Shown here in pieces: positions 46,233-53,854 of a DNA stretch of 64,000 bases. The position numbers and the translations under genes were made by a program. The stretch covers positions 310,001 to 374,000 of the forward strand of contig NZ_JAFEVL010000075.1 in the NCBI RefSeq assembly GCF_016901135.1, given 5' to 3'. Numbering within the stretch: the first letter of the stretch is position 1; every line of letters starts with the position of its first letter. Source of the DNA: Martinezella lusitana. Lineage in GTDB: Bacteria > Pseudomonadota > Alphaproteobacteria > Rhizobiales > Rhizobiaceae. Under the pieces are notes generated by a model, which worked only from the letters and a program-made list of their open reading frames with translations, was not told the origin of the DNA and made no database searches.

Positions 46233-46856
46233 ATGGCGCTCCCGCGATGCGTGTTACAAGAGCCCGGCCGATTGAAGGGTTCAGGCCACTTGCTGCTTCA
46301 CACGCTACCCACGGTGATTACCCATAATTTCCACCCCGAACGGGGTGCGTTCCGCAACGTCTGCGGTCTGCCGCGCGACGATGCGGAGCGGATCATCGCG
46401 TCGATCCGGCTTGGCGGGCATTCCTATCTCAAGGAAAATTATCTGTCGCGACGGTTGTGCACCGAAGGCTGGCTCATTGCGGAACGCGCCCGAAAGATCG
46501 GCGAAACACCCCTCACCCGCCCTATCTATTTCTTCCTTGGCGACATGGCCGACGGGTGGGACAGATCCCGCCCTGCATCCATTGTCCTTCCGCTCGCCCT
46601 GTTCGATCCTCGTACGATCACATTCACCTTTCCCGATAGCATGGCAAGCTGCCCACACATACGCCCGGCGAGCCCTTCCGACAAACCATGGCATGGGCAG
46701 GTTTTCACCCTTGCCGAGATCACGCAGGTGGTCGCTCGCTACGGCCTCCCCGACCCGACGCTGTCGAGAGATCAACGTGGACCAGATGCCTTCATCGAAG
46801 TTCAGGTATGGGACGATTGTCCGCTTATCGACATCCGCCGGCAGGCCGGACCATGA
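46233..46856 (+). CDS. hypothetical protein between sciP and the GNAT gene
   Basis: This is a protein of up to 207 residues of unknown function. The stretch THNFHPERGAFRNVCGLPRD, followed by AERIIASIRLGGHSYLKENY, looks folded and well conserved in composition, and the C-terminal half has many Pro/Asp residues (GPDAFIEVQVWDDCPLIDIR). No transmembrane helix or signal peptide is evident. The start is uncertain: the first 25 residues look non-native, and a TTG or GTG start near 46295-46315 is plausible. Codon usage is ordinary. I do not recognise a family. Confidence 0.6.
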   Translation: MALPRCVLQEPGRLKGSGHLLLHTLPTVITHNFHPERGAFRNVCGLPRDDAERIIASIRLGGHSYLKENYLSRRLCTEGWLIAERARKIGETPLTRPIYFFLGDMADGWDRSRPASIVLPLALFDPRTITFTFPDSMASCPHIRPASPSDKPWHGQVFTLAEITQVVARYGLPDPTLSRDQRGPDAFIEVQVWDDCPLIDIRRQAGP

Positions 46857-46930
46857 TGCAGCATTCGACAGTTGGCAGCTTGGCGAGCCCATGCAATCTT
46901 CGCCGCATGTAACGATCAGGGAGATAAGCC

Positions 46931-47212
46931 ATGGATATCCGCAACGAAGACAATGCGTCGGGTGGCCGCTATGTCGCGACCGTCGAGGGTCATGAGGCGG
47001 AAATGACGTTTTCCCGCGCCTCCCCCCAGCTCATCATCGTCGATCATACCGGCGTGCCGGACGCCCTGCGCGGCAAGGGGGTCGGTCAGGCGCTGGCTCT
47101 TCACGCCGTCGAGGAAGCCCGCCGCGGTGGCTGGAAAATCATTCCGCTCTGCCCCTTCTTCAAGGCGCAGGCCCAGCGCCATGATGACTGGCGCGACGTG
47201 GTCAATCTCTAG
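46931..47212 (+). CDS. GNAT-like N-acetyltransferase (short, YjdJ type)
   Basis: This 93-residue protein of the short GCN5-related family has GVPDALRGKGVGQALALHAV as the acetyl-CoA-binding A motif (R-x-x-G-x-G/A) and MTFSRASPQLIIVDHTGVP as the preceding strand. The C-terminal WKIIPLCPFFKAQAQRHDDW matches the conserved end of YjdJ-like proteins. GGGAG lies before the ATG. The substrate is unknown. A long perfect palindrome after the stop acts as terminator. Confidence 0.88.
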   Translation: MDIRNEDNASGGRYVATVEGHEAEMTFSRASPQLIIVDHTGVPDALRGKGVGQALALHAVEEARRGGWKIIPLCPFFKAQAQRHDDWRDVVNL

Positions 47213-47310
47213 GCAGTGGTGTCAAACAAGGATTCGCTGGTGTGTCCAGGCAGATGCCGAATGCAAGAACGCTAGGCAGATGCCACGTCGACACAGACGA
47301 AAATACAAAA

Positions 47311-47353
47311 AGCCGCGCATGACCGGCCCTGTCACGGCCGGTCATGCGCGGCT
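47311..47353. terminator. bidirectional terminator between the GNAT gene and fliJ
   Basis: A perfect 18-bp inverted repeat (core GCCGCGCATGACCGGCC / GGCCGGTCATGCGCGGC) with a 7-nt loop has A-runs before it and T-runs after it, so it can end transcription from both converging genes. Confidence 0.9.
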
Positions 47354-47449
47354 TTGTGCCGCCTCTGTCTTATCCCGCATATTCCGAGGAAGGCCCCGTG
47401 TCGGAATGGAATAATGCGTGGATCAAAAGAGGACGACGAAATCGCGACC

Positions 47450-47806
47450 TCAGGCGCGGGCCCTTGCGGGGCCCGAACCGTCACGCTCCTCGAGCGCTGC
47501 GGCCTTGGCATATTCGGCCTGCATTTCCTCAAGCGAATATTCCAACGCCTCTTCCTGAACCTGAAGCTCCCGGATCGACACCTGCAGGTTGTCCGCGCGC
47601 TGGCGGGCGGCCTTGGCAAAGGTCGGGTAAGCAAAGTGGTTAGGGTCAGAAATGCCGGACTTCTTCTCTTCCAGCACGATCTGGCTCTCCAGATCCTTCG
47701 TCATGCGGTCAAATTCCGCCATCATCATCTGCAACTGCTGCAGCTGACGGCGTTTTTCGTTCACCTGAAACTCTTTCAGGCGAACTAGGCTCTCACGTGA
47801 CTTCAT
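47450..47806 (-). CDS. fliJ: FliJ-like coiled-coil protein
   Basis: This 118-residue, strongly helical, charged protein (ESLVRLKEFQVNEKRRQLQQ, then MMMAEFDRMTKDLESQIVLE) has the pattern and length of FliJ, the flagellar-export chaperone and ATPase stalk. In Caulobacter fliJ also lies near ctrA, which supports the call. The ATG at 47806 is preferred over 47812 because GGGAG then has normal spacing. No other flagellar gene is in the window, so it is an orphan here. A function outside flagellar export is possible. Confidence 0.7.
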   Translation of the reverse strand: MKSRESLVRLKEFQVNEKRRQLQQLQMMMAEFDRMTKDLESQIVLEEKKSGISDPNHFAYPTFAKAARQRADNLQVSIRELQVQEEALEYSLEEMQAEYAKAAALEERDGSGPARARA

Positions 47807-48248
47807 ACGCATTACTCCCGTGATGCGAGACCCCGGCTCTCGGTATTTCCGCCCGCCAAACCGGTTTTAGACGACTTGGTTAAAAAAATTTCCAGCGATC
47901 TTAATAAAAACCTACCGCTGGTAACCTTTCGTTTACGGGCATCGTTAATGATAGGCGTAATGATTTAAGGGTCAGTAAATGCCGCGGTCGGAATTCGATA
48001 TGTCGGTATTGATGAGTCGGATAAATCACTTGGCGTAGGTTCCTAATGCGATACTTTAGAAACGGATATTGCTGATTGTCGTTGGAAAACAGTGCAATGG
48101 AAAAATTATTTAATAAATTCGATACGACTTGCCAGAGTGAATCAGAATTTGTTAACCATTCCATGGCAGCTTCCAAATCATGCAGTGATTTGATCGGTAT
48201 CGCGTAAAGGGGGCTGACGACCTTTCGGCGGCGGTAAAGGGGACAATT
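47807..48248. promoter_or_regulatory. ctrA upstream region with GANTC sites and TTAA half-sites
   Basis: This 442-bp AT-rich region between fliJ and ctrA is free of plausible genes. It contains GANTC methylation motifs at 48014-48018 (GAGTC) and 48139-48143 (GAATC), the recognition site of CcrM, which controls ctrA transcription in Caulobacter. A TTAACCAT half-site lies at 48152-48159, and GTAA-N7-TTTA at 47921-47935 resembles a degenerate CtrA box (TTAA-N7-TTAA), consistent with autoregulation. Confidence 0.55.
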
Positions 48249-48950
48249 ATGCGGGTTCTACTCATTGAAGACGACAGCGCGACAGCGCAGAGCATCGAAT
48301 TGATGCTCAAATCCGAAAGTTTCAACGTCTACACCACCGATCTCGGTGAAGAAGGCGTCGATCTCGGAAAGCTTTACGACTACGACATCATTCTGCTCGA
48401 TCTCAACCTTCCCGATATGTCCGGCTACGAAGTGCTGCGCACGCTGCGCCTTTCGAAGGTCAAGACGCCGATCCTCATCCTCTCCGGCATGGCCGGCATC
48501 GAAGACAAGGTCCGCGGTCTCGGCTTCGGTGCTGACGACTATATGACCAAACCCTTTCATAAGGATGAATTGGTCGCGCGCATTCACGCCATCGTTCGCC
48601 GCTCCAAGGGCCATGCCCAGTCGGTGATCATGACCGGCGAGCTCATCGTCAATCTCGACGCCAAAACAGTCGAAGTCGGCGGCCAGCGCGTGCATCTGAC
48701 CGGCAAGGAATACCAGATGCTGGAGCTGCTCTCGCTTCGCAAGGGCACGACGCTCACCAAGGAAATGTTCCTCAACCATCTTTATGGTGGCATGGACGAG
48801 CCTGAACTGAAGATCATCGACGTCTTCATCTGCAAGCTGCGCAAGAAGCTCGCCAATGCCGCCGGCGGCGCCAACTACATCGAAACTGTCTGGGGCCGTG
48901 GTTATGTGCTGCGCGAGCCCGACAACCACGAGCTCGCCGAAAGCGCCTGA
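48249..48950 (+). CDS. ctrA: cell-cycle master regulator CtrA
   Basis: This 233-residue OmpR-type response regulator controls DNA replication, division and polar development in alphaproteobacteria. The receiver domain opens MRVLLIEDDSATAQSIELML with phospho-acceptor D51 (LLDLNLPDMSGYEVLRTLR). The DNA-binding winged helix contains LTGKEYQMLELLSLRKGTTL and IIDVFICKLRKKLANAAGG. The match to CtrA from Caulobacter, Brucella and rhizobia over the whole receiver is near-verbatim from memory. The C-terminus ends ESA rather than the AA typical of Caulobacter CtrA, whose last residues help ClpXP degradation. ChpT, which phosphorylates it, is encoded 0.7 kb downstream. Confidence 0.98.
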   Translation: MRVLLIEDDSATAQSIELMLKSESFNVYTTDLGEEGVDLGKLYDYDIILLDLNLPDMSGYEVLRTLRLSKVKTPILILSGMAGIEDKVRGLGFGADDYMTKPFHKDELVARIHAIVRRSKGHAQSVIMTGELIVNLDAKTVEVGGQRVHLTGKEYQMLELLSLRKGTTLTKEMFLNHLYGGMDEPELKIIDVFICKLRKKLANAAGGANYIETVWGRGYVLREPDNHELAESA

Positions 48951-48981
48951 GCCGCCTCCCCGCCATTGCCGCCCGTGCATC

Positions 48982-49010
48982 AAAATCCCGCCCCAAAGGC
49001 GGGATTTTTT
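48982..49010 (+). terminator. ctrA terminator
   Basis: AAAATCCCGCC / GGCGGGATTTT stem (48982-48992 and 48998-49008) with a 5-nt loop and a T-run, 31 bp after the ctrA stop. Confidence 0.93.
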
Positions 49011-49024
49011 GTTGGCAGCGCCGC

Positions 49025-49056
49025 AGAAAAATAAAAGCCGCCCCGAAAGGACGGCT
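49025..49056 (-). terminator. terminator of the receiver gene
   Basis: On the minus strand, AGCCGTCC / GGGCGGCT (with a G-U pair) closes on TTTCG and is followed by TTTTATTTTT, about 30 bp after the stop at 49085. Confidence 0.85.
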
Positions 49057-49084
49057 GTCATTATTTTGATAATCCTCAGCAGAA

Positions 49085-49447
49085 CTAGGCGGCGATGGCG
49101 CGATTGCCGAAGATCGCCGTTAAGATCTTGCGGTCGAAGGGCTTCAACAGGAAGTCCGTAGCGCCAGCCCGCTTTCCAGCCATCAGCTTGCGCAGGTCCG
49201 CCTCGACGACACAATAGTAGATCTTCACGTCCTTGCCGTTCGGCATGGCACGGATGCTCGCAATCAGCTCGAGCGCGCCTTCCATGCCGGCGTCGACAAT
49301 CAGATAGTCCGGGATCTCGGCCTCGCAACGCATCAAGGCTTCACGGGCATCGCCGGCCTCGCTCACCAGGAAATCCAGCTCGGATAGAATTCGCTTGCCG
49401 ACCTTGCGTACGACATCCGATGTATCCGTTATCATGAACCGCTGCAT
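49085..49447 (-). CDS. stand-alone receiver-domain protein next to chpT
   Basis: This 120-residue single-domain response regulator starts MQRFMITDTSDVVRKVGKRI. The usual acidic pair is D-T instead of D-D, but the phospho-acceptor aspartate (LIVDAGMEG) and the lysine (FLLKPFD) are kept. Start 49447 is supported by AAGGAG; a longer frame lacks this. It lies between ctrA and chpT on the opposite strand from ctrA and has no output domain. CpdR and DivK are single-domain regulators of the same pathway, but the sequence is not clearly either. It may act in the phosphorelay or as a ChpT partner. Confidence 0.85.
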   Translation of the reverse strand: MQRFMITDTSDVVRKVGKRILSELDFLVSEAGDAREALMRCEAEIPDYLIVDAGMEGALELIASIRAMPNGKDVKIYYCVVEADLRKLMAGKRAGATDFLLKPFDRKILTAIFGNRAIAA

Positions 49448-49599
49448 GTGTGCGCTCCTTAGCGTCAGTCGCCGCGAAATGAACGACGACTTCAAATTGG
49501 AACGATAGGATCAGCAAGCTAAGGATTCGTTACCGCTATATTGTCAATTGCGCGGACAACCGGAAGATTGCAAAAATATTGAATGCACGAAAAGATAAT

Positions 49600-49624
49600 C
49601 CCGCGACCGCCATTCGGCCGCGGG
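49600..49624 (-). terminator. GC-rich hairpin after chpT, weak terminator
   Basis: CCCGCG (49600-49605) / CGCGGG (49619-49624) with further internal pairing lies 29 bp downstream of the chpT stop on the minus strand. The following sequence is AT-rich but has no clean T-run. Confidence 0.5.
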
Positions 49625-49652
49625 TGAAAAAATGCAGCTATTAAGAATCCGT

Positions 49653-50300
49653 CTATGCGGCCGGTATGATCGCGGTGAAGGTGAGCTCTTCCGGCGTCGC
49701 ATTGTAGGAGAGCTCCATCCCACTCTCGTCGGCGAGAAGCACCGTGTAATAGGGCTGGATCGAATGGGCATCGATTGCCTCTTCCAGCGTGCCGGAGCAG
49801 ATTTCCGCAAACTTCGGCGGCACACGCATCAGCCGCCCCTTGACGGTGATCGTGAACTTGGCCTCGAGTTCGGGATTTTCCAGCGTCACCTCGATATTGC
49901 CGCCACGCGGGATCGCGCTATAGGCGACGAGGAAAAGATTGAGCAGCAACTTCACCCGGTTCTTCGCGATGATGGCGCGCGGGCCGACCCAGCTCACCTC
50001 GGTCTTCTTCTCGGCGGCGGCAAAATCCTTCGCGGCGCGTTCGGCTTCGCCCGTGTCGATCGATGCGCCGACCGAGCCGGACGCGCCGAAAGCTAGGCGC
50101 GCGAACTTCAGGCGGACGGAGGCATTGAGCGCGCTGGTGCGGATCAGATCCATCGCATCGGCATCGGCACCACCCTCGTCGAGCAGCTCCAGGCCATTGT
50201 TGATCGCCCCGACCGGCGAGATCACATCATGGCAAACGCGGCTGCACAACAGCGCGGCCAGATCCGGTCCGGTCAGAGTGAGATTCGGATTCTTCGACAT
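49653..50300 (-). CDS. chpT: histidine phosphotransferase ChpT
   Basis: This 215-residue phosphotransferase passes phosphate from CckA to CtrA and CpdR. The phospho-acceptor H24 lies in SRVCHDVISPVGAINNGLEL, the exact ChpT signature. The C-terminal half has an ATPase-like Bergerat fold without nucleotide-binding residues, as in Caulobacter and Brucella ChpT (RVKLLLNLFLVAYSAIPRGG). It is cytoplasmic. It is divergent from eipA. Confidence 0.95.
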   Translation of the reverse strand: MSKNPNLTLTGPDLAALLCSRVCHDVISPVGAINNGLELLDEGGADADAMDLIRTSALNASVRLKFARLAFGASGSVGASIDTGEAERAAKDFAAAEKKTEVSWVGPRAIIAKNRVKLLLNLFLVAYSAIPRGGNIEVTLENPELEAKFTITVKGRLMRVPPKFAEICSGTLEEAIDAHSIQPYYTVLLADESGMELSYNATPEELTFTAIIPAA

Positions 50301-50417
50301 TCATTGTCTCCTGAATGCTGACAAGGCGAAACGCAGTAGATTCCACGTTGCCACGGTAAGGTTGCTCGAGGATTGTCGCAGCCGGTGTACCGCACGCCAT
50401 AAAGACACCATATTTGG

Positions 50418-50432
50418 TAAACCGATTGTTAA
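50418..50432. promoter_or_regulatory. near-consensus CtrA box between chpT and eipA
   Basis: TAAACCGATTGTTAA reads TAAA-N7-TTAA; on the other strand TTAA-N7-TTTA, one base from the CtrA consensus TTAA-N7-TTAA. It is about 118 bp upstream of the chpT start and 137 bp upstream of the eipA start. CtrA binds upstream of eipA in Brucella, so a real site is plausible. Confidence 0.5.
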
Positions 50433-50568
50433 GACCATCGACGCAAAATGCATTCATCACTATCAGACGTCTTCGCGCGCGAATCATACTGCGATGGACG
50501 GGCGGAACGGTCTGAAAGAGGGGGCGAGCCATGCTTGGCACGTCCATCGCACCGACCATGATGAACGG

Positions 50569-51189
50569 ATGACTTTCATGCGCTATGAATTCCTGAAGAG
50601 AATGCCAAGCCTCGGCACCAGGACGCTCGGGCTCGGTCTGATCCTGGCCATTGTTGCATTCGTGAGTTTCGCACTACCGGTCCGTCAGGCCGCTGCCGCG
50701 CCCGACAGTCAATATTCGGCGCAGGAAATCGTCGATGCCGGCCATTCCTTCTTCGGCTCCACCAGCGGCGGCCTCGCCAAGGTCGTCGAGCGCGCCTTCC
50801 AGCAATATGGCCTGCCCAACGGCTATATTCTCGGCCAGGAAGGCTCCGGTGCCTTCCTCGCCGGCCTGACTTACGGCGAAGGCCAGCTGAACACCAAGAA
50901 TGCCGGCGAGCATCCACTCTATTGGCAGGGTCCTTCGCTCGGCCTCGACTACGGCGGCCAGGGCACCCGCGTCATGATGCTGGTCTATGATCTGCCGAGC
51001 ATTAACAGCGTCTATACCCGCTTCGGCGGCGTCAGCGGCCAGGCCTTCGTCGTCGCCGGCTTCGGGATGACTGTCTTGAAGAACAACAATATCGTGCTGG
51101 TTCCGATCCGGACCGGCCTTGGTGCCCGCCTCGGCGTCAACCTCGGCTATCTGAAGGTCACGCCCAACGCGACCTGGAATCCCTTCTGA
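50569..51189 (+). CDS. eipA: envelope integrity protein EipA (DUF1134)
   Basis: This exported protein of about 206 residues belongs to the DUF1134 family. A signal peptide spans roughly residues 20-45 (LGLGLILAIVAFVSFALPV, then an AAAA-P cleavage region). The mature part, opening YSAQEIVDAGHSFFGSTSGG and containing YWQGPSLGLDYGGQGTRVMM, is a compact beta-barrel in Brucella EipA. There it supports envelope integrity and is regulated by CtrA. The start may be 50569 or the ATG at 50578 (the latter has GGATG upstream). It is divergent from chpT, as in Brucella. Confidence 0.93.
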   Translation: MTFMRYEFLKRMPSLGTRTLGLGLILAIVAFVSFALPVRQAAAAPDSQYSAQEIVDAGHSFFGSTSGGLAKVVERAFQQYGLPNGYILGQEGSGAFLAGLTYGEGQLNTKNAGEHPLYWQGPSLGLDYGGQGTRVMMLVYDLPSINSVYTRFGGVSGQAFVVAGFGMTVLKNNNIVLVPIRTGLGARLGVNLGYLKVTPNATWNPF

Positions 51190-51226
51190 GCATTGGCTAT
51201 ATCGTCTCCCAAGCAGCCGATGCCTT

Positions 51227-51255
51227 GGCCCGCCTGGATTGCGGGCCTTTTCTTT
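51227..51255 (+). terminator. eipA terminator
   Basis: GGCCCGC / GCGGGCC stem (51227-51233 and 51241-51247) with a 7-nt loop followed by TTTTCTTTC, 38 bp after the eipA stop. Confidence 0.88.
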
Positions 51256-51371
51256 CAGCAAATCCGGCCCGCGCCGATAAACCATATCCGCTTTAAACGC
51301 TTGCCGCATGCCCAGCCCATGATTAATCATTTCATCGAGATCGAAAATAAATCCAGGATACTGGCCGCGTC

Positions 51372-52565
51372 GTGATTCAATTTGCTCTATTGTTCGGATT
51401 GGGCTTTCTGACGGCCTCTCTTCTGGTCTTTCTCATCGCGCCGGCAATCCATCGCCGCATCGTCTGGTTCACCGAAAAGCGCCTGAAGGCGACCATGCCG
51501 CTGAGCACACAGGAAGTGCGGGCGCAGAAGGACATGGCGCGCGCACTCTTTGCCGCGGAAAATGCCAGGACGGAGCAGGCCTTGACACAGGAGCGCGACA
51601 AAACAGTCGCGCTGCAGATCCACAATGGCAAGCTTCAGCAGGAAGCCAGCCGGCTTGCTGGCGGCAACGGCGAACTGCAGACGCGCATCGACGATCTGGA
51701 AGTGGAAGCCGGGGAGCTTCGCTCGCGCCTGCGGCGTGAAGAGAGCTACATCAGCCAGCTCAAATCAGGCGTTCATGCCGCGGAGCAGACCAGCGCCGAG
51801 AAGGAAGCCGATGTCGACAACCTGCGCAAGCGGATGATGAAGATGTCTGCCGATGCCGACAATCTCAAGATCGACCTTGCGACCAGAGAAACCGAAATCG
51901 AAAGTTTGAAGCTTCGCATCAACACGTTGCGGGACGAGCGCGATACGTTGCACCGCGATCTCAACGCCGCAAGCCTGCGCGCCACGGATGCGGAGCGGTC
52001 GCTTCGGCAGGAAACCGACAAGAACAAGCGGCTGGACGAACGGCTGACCCGCGAGATTGCCGGCAGCGCCGACAAGGAGACCGCGATCGAGCGGCACGTT
52101 CAGGACGCTGCCCGCCTGAAAGAACGGCTCGAAGCCGCCGTCAAGGAATCGAGGGAAGCCAACAAGGCGTTGCGCGCCGCCGGCATAGCGCCTCCGAAGA
52201 AGCCGGCAAAAGCGCCAAAACTCTCAGCAGTGTCCATGATCGTGGATAGCGCCGACAATCAGACGAACGCAGCTGAACCGGAACGCACAGTGGAAAATGA
52301 CATCGCGCACATGACGGAAGAGGTCCGTAATCGGGCCGCAGCCCTTTCGGACCGCCTGCTGAAGGCCCGCACGCCGGCCCATGAGGAGGCCATGCGCGAG
52401 GAGATCGCAACGATCGCCGCCAACATGGTGGCGCTGACGGCGCTCAAGGAAGGCAGCGCATCCCCCATCCTCGATCTTCTGCCCAAGGGTAAGAACGCCG
52501 CCGAGCAGGGCGCGCGCATCAGCCTTGCCGACCGAGTGGCTGCCATGCTGCCGAAGCATCCCTAG
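51372..52565 (+). CDS. membrane-anchored coiled-coil protein
   Basis: This 397-residue protein has one N-terminal transmembrane helix (FALLFGLGFLTASLLVFLI). A long coiled coil runs from about residue 45 to 265, rich in Glu/Arg/Lys with heptad-like Leu spacing (LQTRIDDLEVEAGELRSRLR, LKLRINTLRDERDTLHRDLN). A variable Pro/Ala linker and a short helical C-terminus follow (LSDRLLKARTPAHEEAMREE). The start is a GTG. The function is not recognised; the architecture suits a cell-envelope or cytoskeletal scaffold. It is convergent with the TrmH-like gene. Confidence 0.8.
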   Translation: MIQFALLFGLGFLTASLLVFLIAPAIHRRIVWFTEKRLKATMPLSTQEVRAQKDMARALFAAENARTEQALTQERDKTVALQIHNGKLQQEASRLAGGNGELQTRIDDLEVEAGELRSRLRREESYISQLKSGVHAAEQTSAEKEADVDNLRKRMMKMSADADNLKIDLATRETEIESLKLRINTLRDERDTLHRDLNAASLRATDAERSLRQETDKNKRLDERLTREIAGSADKETAIERHVQDAARLKERLEAAVKESREANKALRAAGIAPPKKPAKAPKLSAVSMIVDSADNQTNAAEPERTVENDIAHMTEEVRNRAAALSDRLLKARTPAHEEAMREEIATIAANMVALTALKEGSASPILDLLPKGKNAAEQGARISLADRVAAMLPKHP

Positions 52566-52585
52566 TCCAATAGCATGCACGGCGC

Positions 52586-53416
52586 TCAGATGCGCTTGAT
52601 CCTCGACGCCATCTCGAAGAGCGCAATGCCGCTGGCTGTCGCGACATTGAGGCTGTCGAGCCCCGGAGCCTGCGGTATCCGCACGCTGCCGAATGCGGAC
52701 AGGATGTTCTGCGGCAGACCATCCCCCTCCGTGCCGACGACCAGGGCCATGCGTTCGGATGGCGGGACATCGCGAATATCGGCCTCCCCCCGCGGCGACA
52801 GGCTCCAGATCGCAAAGCCGCGATCGGCGAGCGCCGTTAGCAGATCGACGTCGCTCGACTGTCGGCAATAGGGCATGGTCAGAACGGAGCCGACAGACAC
52901 CCGTAGCGCCTTTCGATAGAGCGGGTCGCAACAGCTGTCGTCGAGCAGCACCGCATCGGCCCCGAAGACCGCCGCGTTGCGGAACATGGAACCCATATTG
53001 TCGTGGTTGGAAATGCCGCAACCGACAAGCGCGAGCGCCTGTCGCGGCAGGCGGTCGAGAAACGCGCTCAGTTCGCTTTCCGTCTTCCGCCGGCCAAGCG
53101 CCAGAACGCCGCGATGCAGATGGAAGCCGACGATGCCGTCGAGCACCTCTGATGTCGCGACATGGACCGGAACCTCGGGAGGGAATTTAGCGATGATATC
53201 GGCGAGGCCGGCGACGCGGTTTTGCAGCAGCAGCACCTTCTCCGCGAGGAAATCGCCGCCCGCCGCATGGGCCTCGGCAAGCAGCCGCAGCACCACCGTA
53301 CCCTCGGCGATGAAGCGGTTCTCGCGACCCGTCAGATCGCGCTCGCGGATATCACGGAACTCGGCGATGCGCGGATCGTCGGGATGCGTGATCTCGATGA
53401 GCCGATCGCTCGTCAT
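52586..53416 (-). CDS. SpoU/TrmH-family RNA 2'-O-methyltransferase
   Basis: This 276-residue S-adenosylmethionine-dependent rRNA or tRNA ribose methyltransferase has an N-terminal substrate-binding domain (RFIAEGTVVLRLLAEA). The C-terminal SPOUT knot contains the three family motifs: NHDNMGSMFRNAAVFGADAV, LVVGTEGDGLP and IPQAPGLDSLNVATASGIAL. The target RNA cannot be told from sequence. It is 10 bp downstream of the DUF6476 gene on the same strand. Confidence 0.93.
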   Translation of the reverse strand: MTSDRLIEITHPDDPRIAEFRDIRERDLTGRENRFIAEGTVVLRLLAEAHAAGGDFLAEKVLLLQNRVAGLADIIAKFPPEVPVHVATSEVLDGIVGFHLHRGVLALGRRKTESELSAFLDRLPRQALALVGCGISNHDNMGSMFRNAAVFGADAVLLDDSCCDPLYRKALRVSVGSVLTMPYCRQSSDVDLLTALADRGFAIWSLSPRGEADIRDVPPSERMALVVGTEGDGLPQNILSAFGSVRIPQAPGLDSLNVATASGIALFEMASRIKRI

Positions 53417-53426
53417 CGCGCGGCCG

Positions 53427-53804
53427 TCAATTGGACAGCGATATGGTCGCCACGATGCGACCGATGCCGTAGTCGAAGACGACGGCCTGACGCTGGCCGC
53501 TGGCGAGCGTGCCGTAGAACAGCACCTGGTTTCCCGAAAGAGCCGTGGACTGGACGGTGAAGCCCGCCGGCAGCAAAGCCGTCACGGCGACGGGAGCGTC
53601 CGAGGGAATATTGGCGGTGGCTTGGCCAGCCGGCTTTGCCGCCGGCCGCATCGTCTTGTAGACAACGGCCCCGAAGACAGCCATAAGGCTCACCACCATG
53701 ACGGCCGCGGAGATGATCTGCAGGCGGATCATCTTGCGTCGGACACTCTCCAGGGCCGGATCGAGGGGCTTTTCCTCTTGATCGTCTGGCTCGAGATTTG
53801 TCAT
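53427..53804 (-). CDS. DUF6476-like single-pass membrane protein
   Basis: This 125-residue protein has an acidic N-terminus (MTNLEPDDQEEKPLDPALES), one transmembrane helix (LQIISAAVMVVSLMAVFGAV) and a periplasmic beta-rich domain of about 70 residues (FTVQSTALSGNQVLFYGTLA). Such proteins are conserved in rhizobia without known function. It is divergent from the pseudouridine synthase gene, with a 50-bp gap. Confidence 0.75.
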   Translation of the reverse strand: MTNLEPDDQEEKPLDPALESVRRKMIRLQIISAAVMVVSLMAVFGAVVYKTMRPAAKPAGQATANIPSDAPVAVTALLPAGFTVQSTALSGNQVLFYGTLASGQRQAVVFDYGIGRIVATISLSN

Positions 53805-53854
53805 CGATGCGTCCTTACTGATTGAGAGCGCCCTCGAGCGCCGGAGAAATACGT

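Noticed and set aside
49939..50568. Long open frame upstream of, and in frame with, eipA
   Set aside because: It runs antisense to chpT; the signal peptide at the internal start (50569 or 50578) marks the true eipA beginning.
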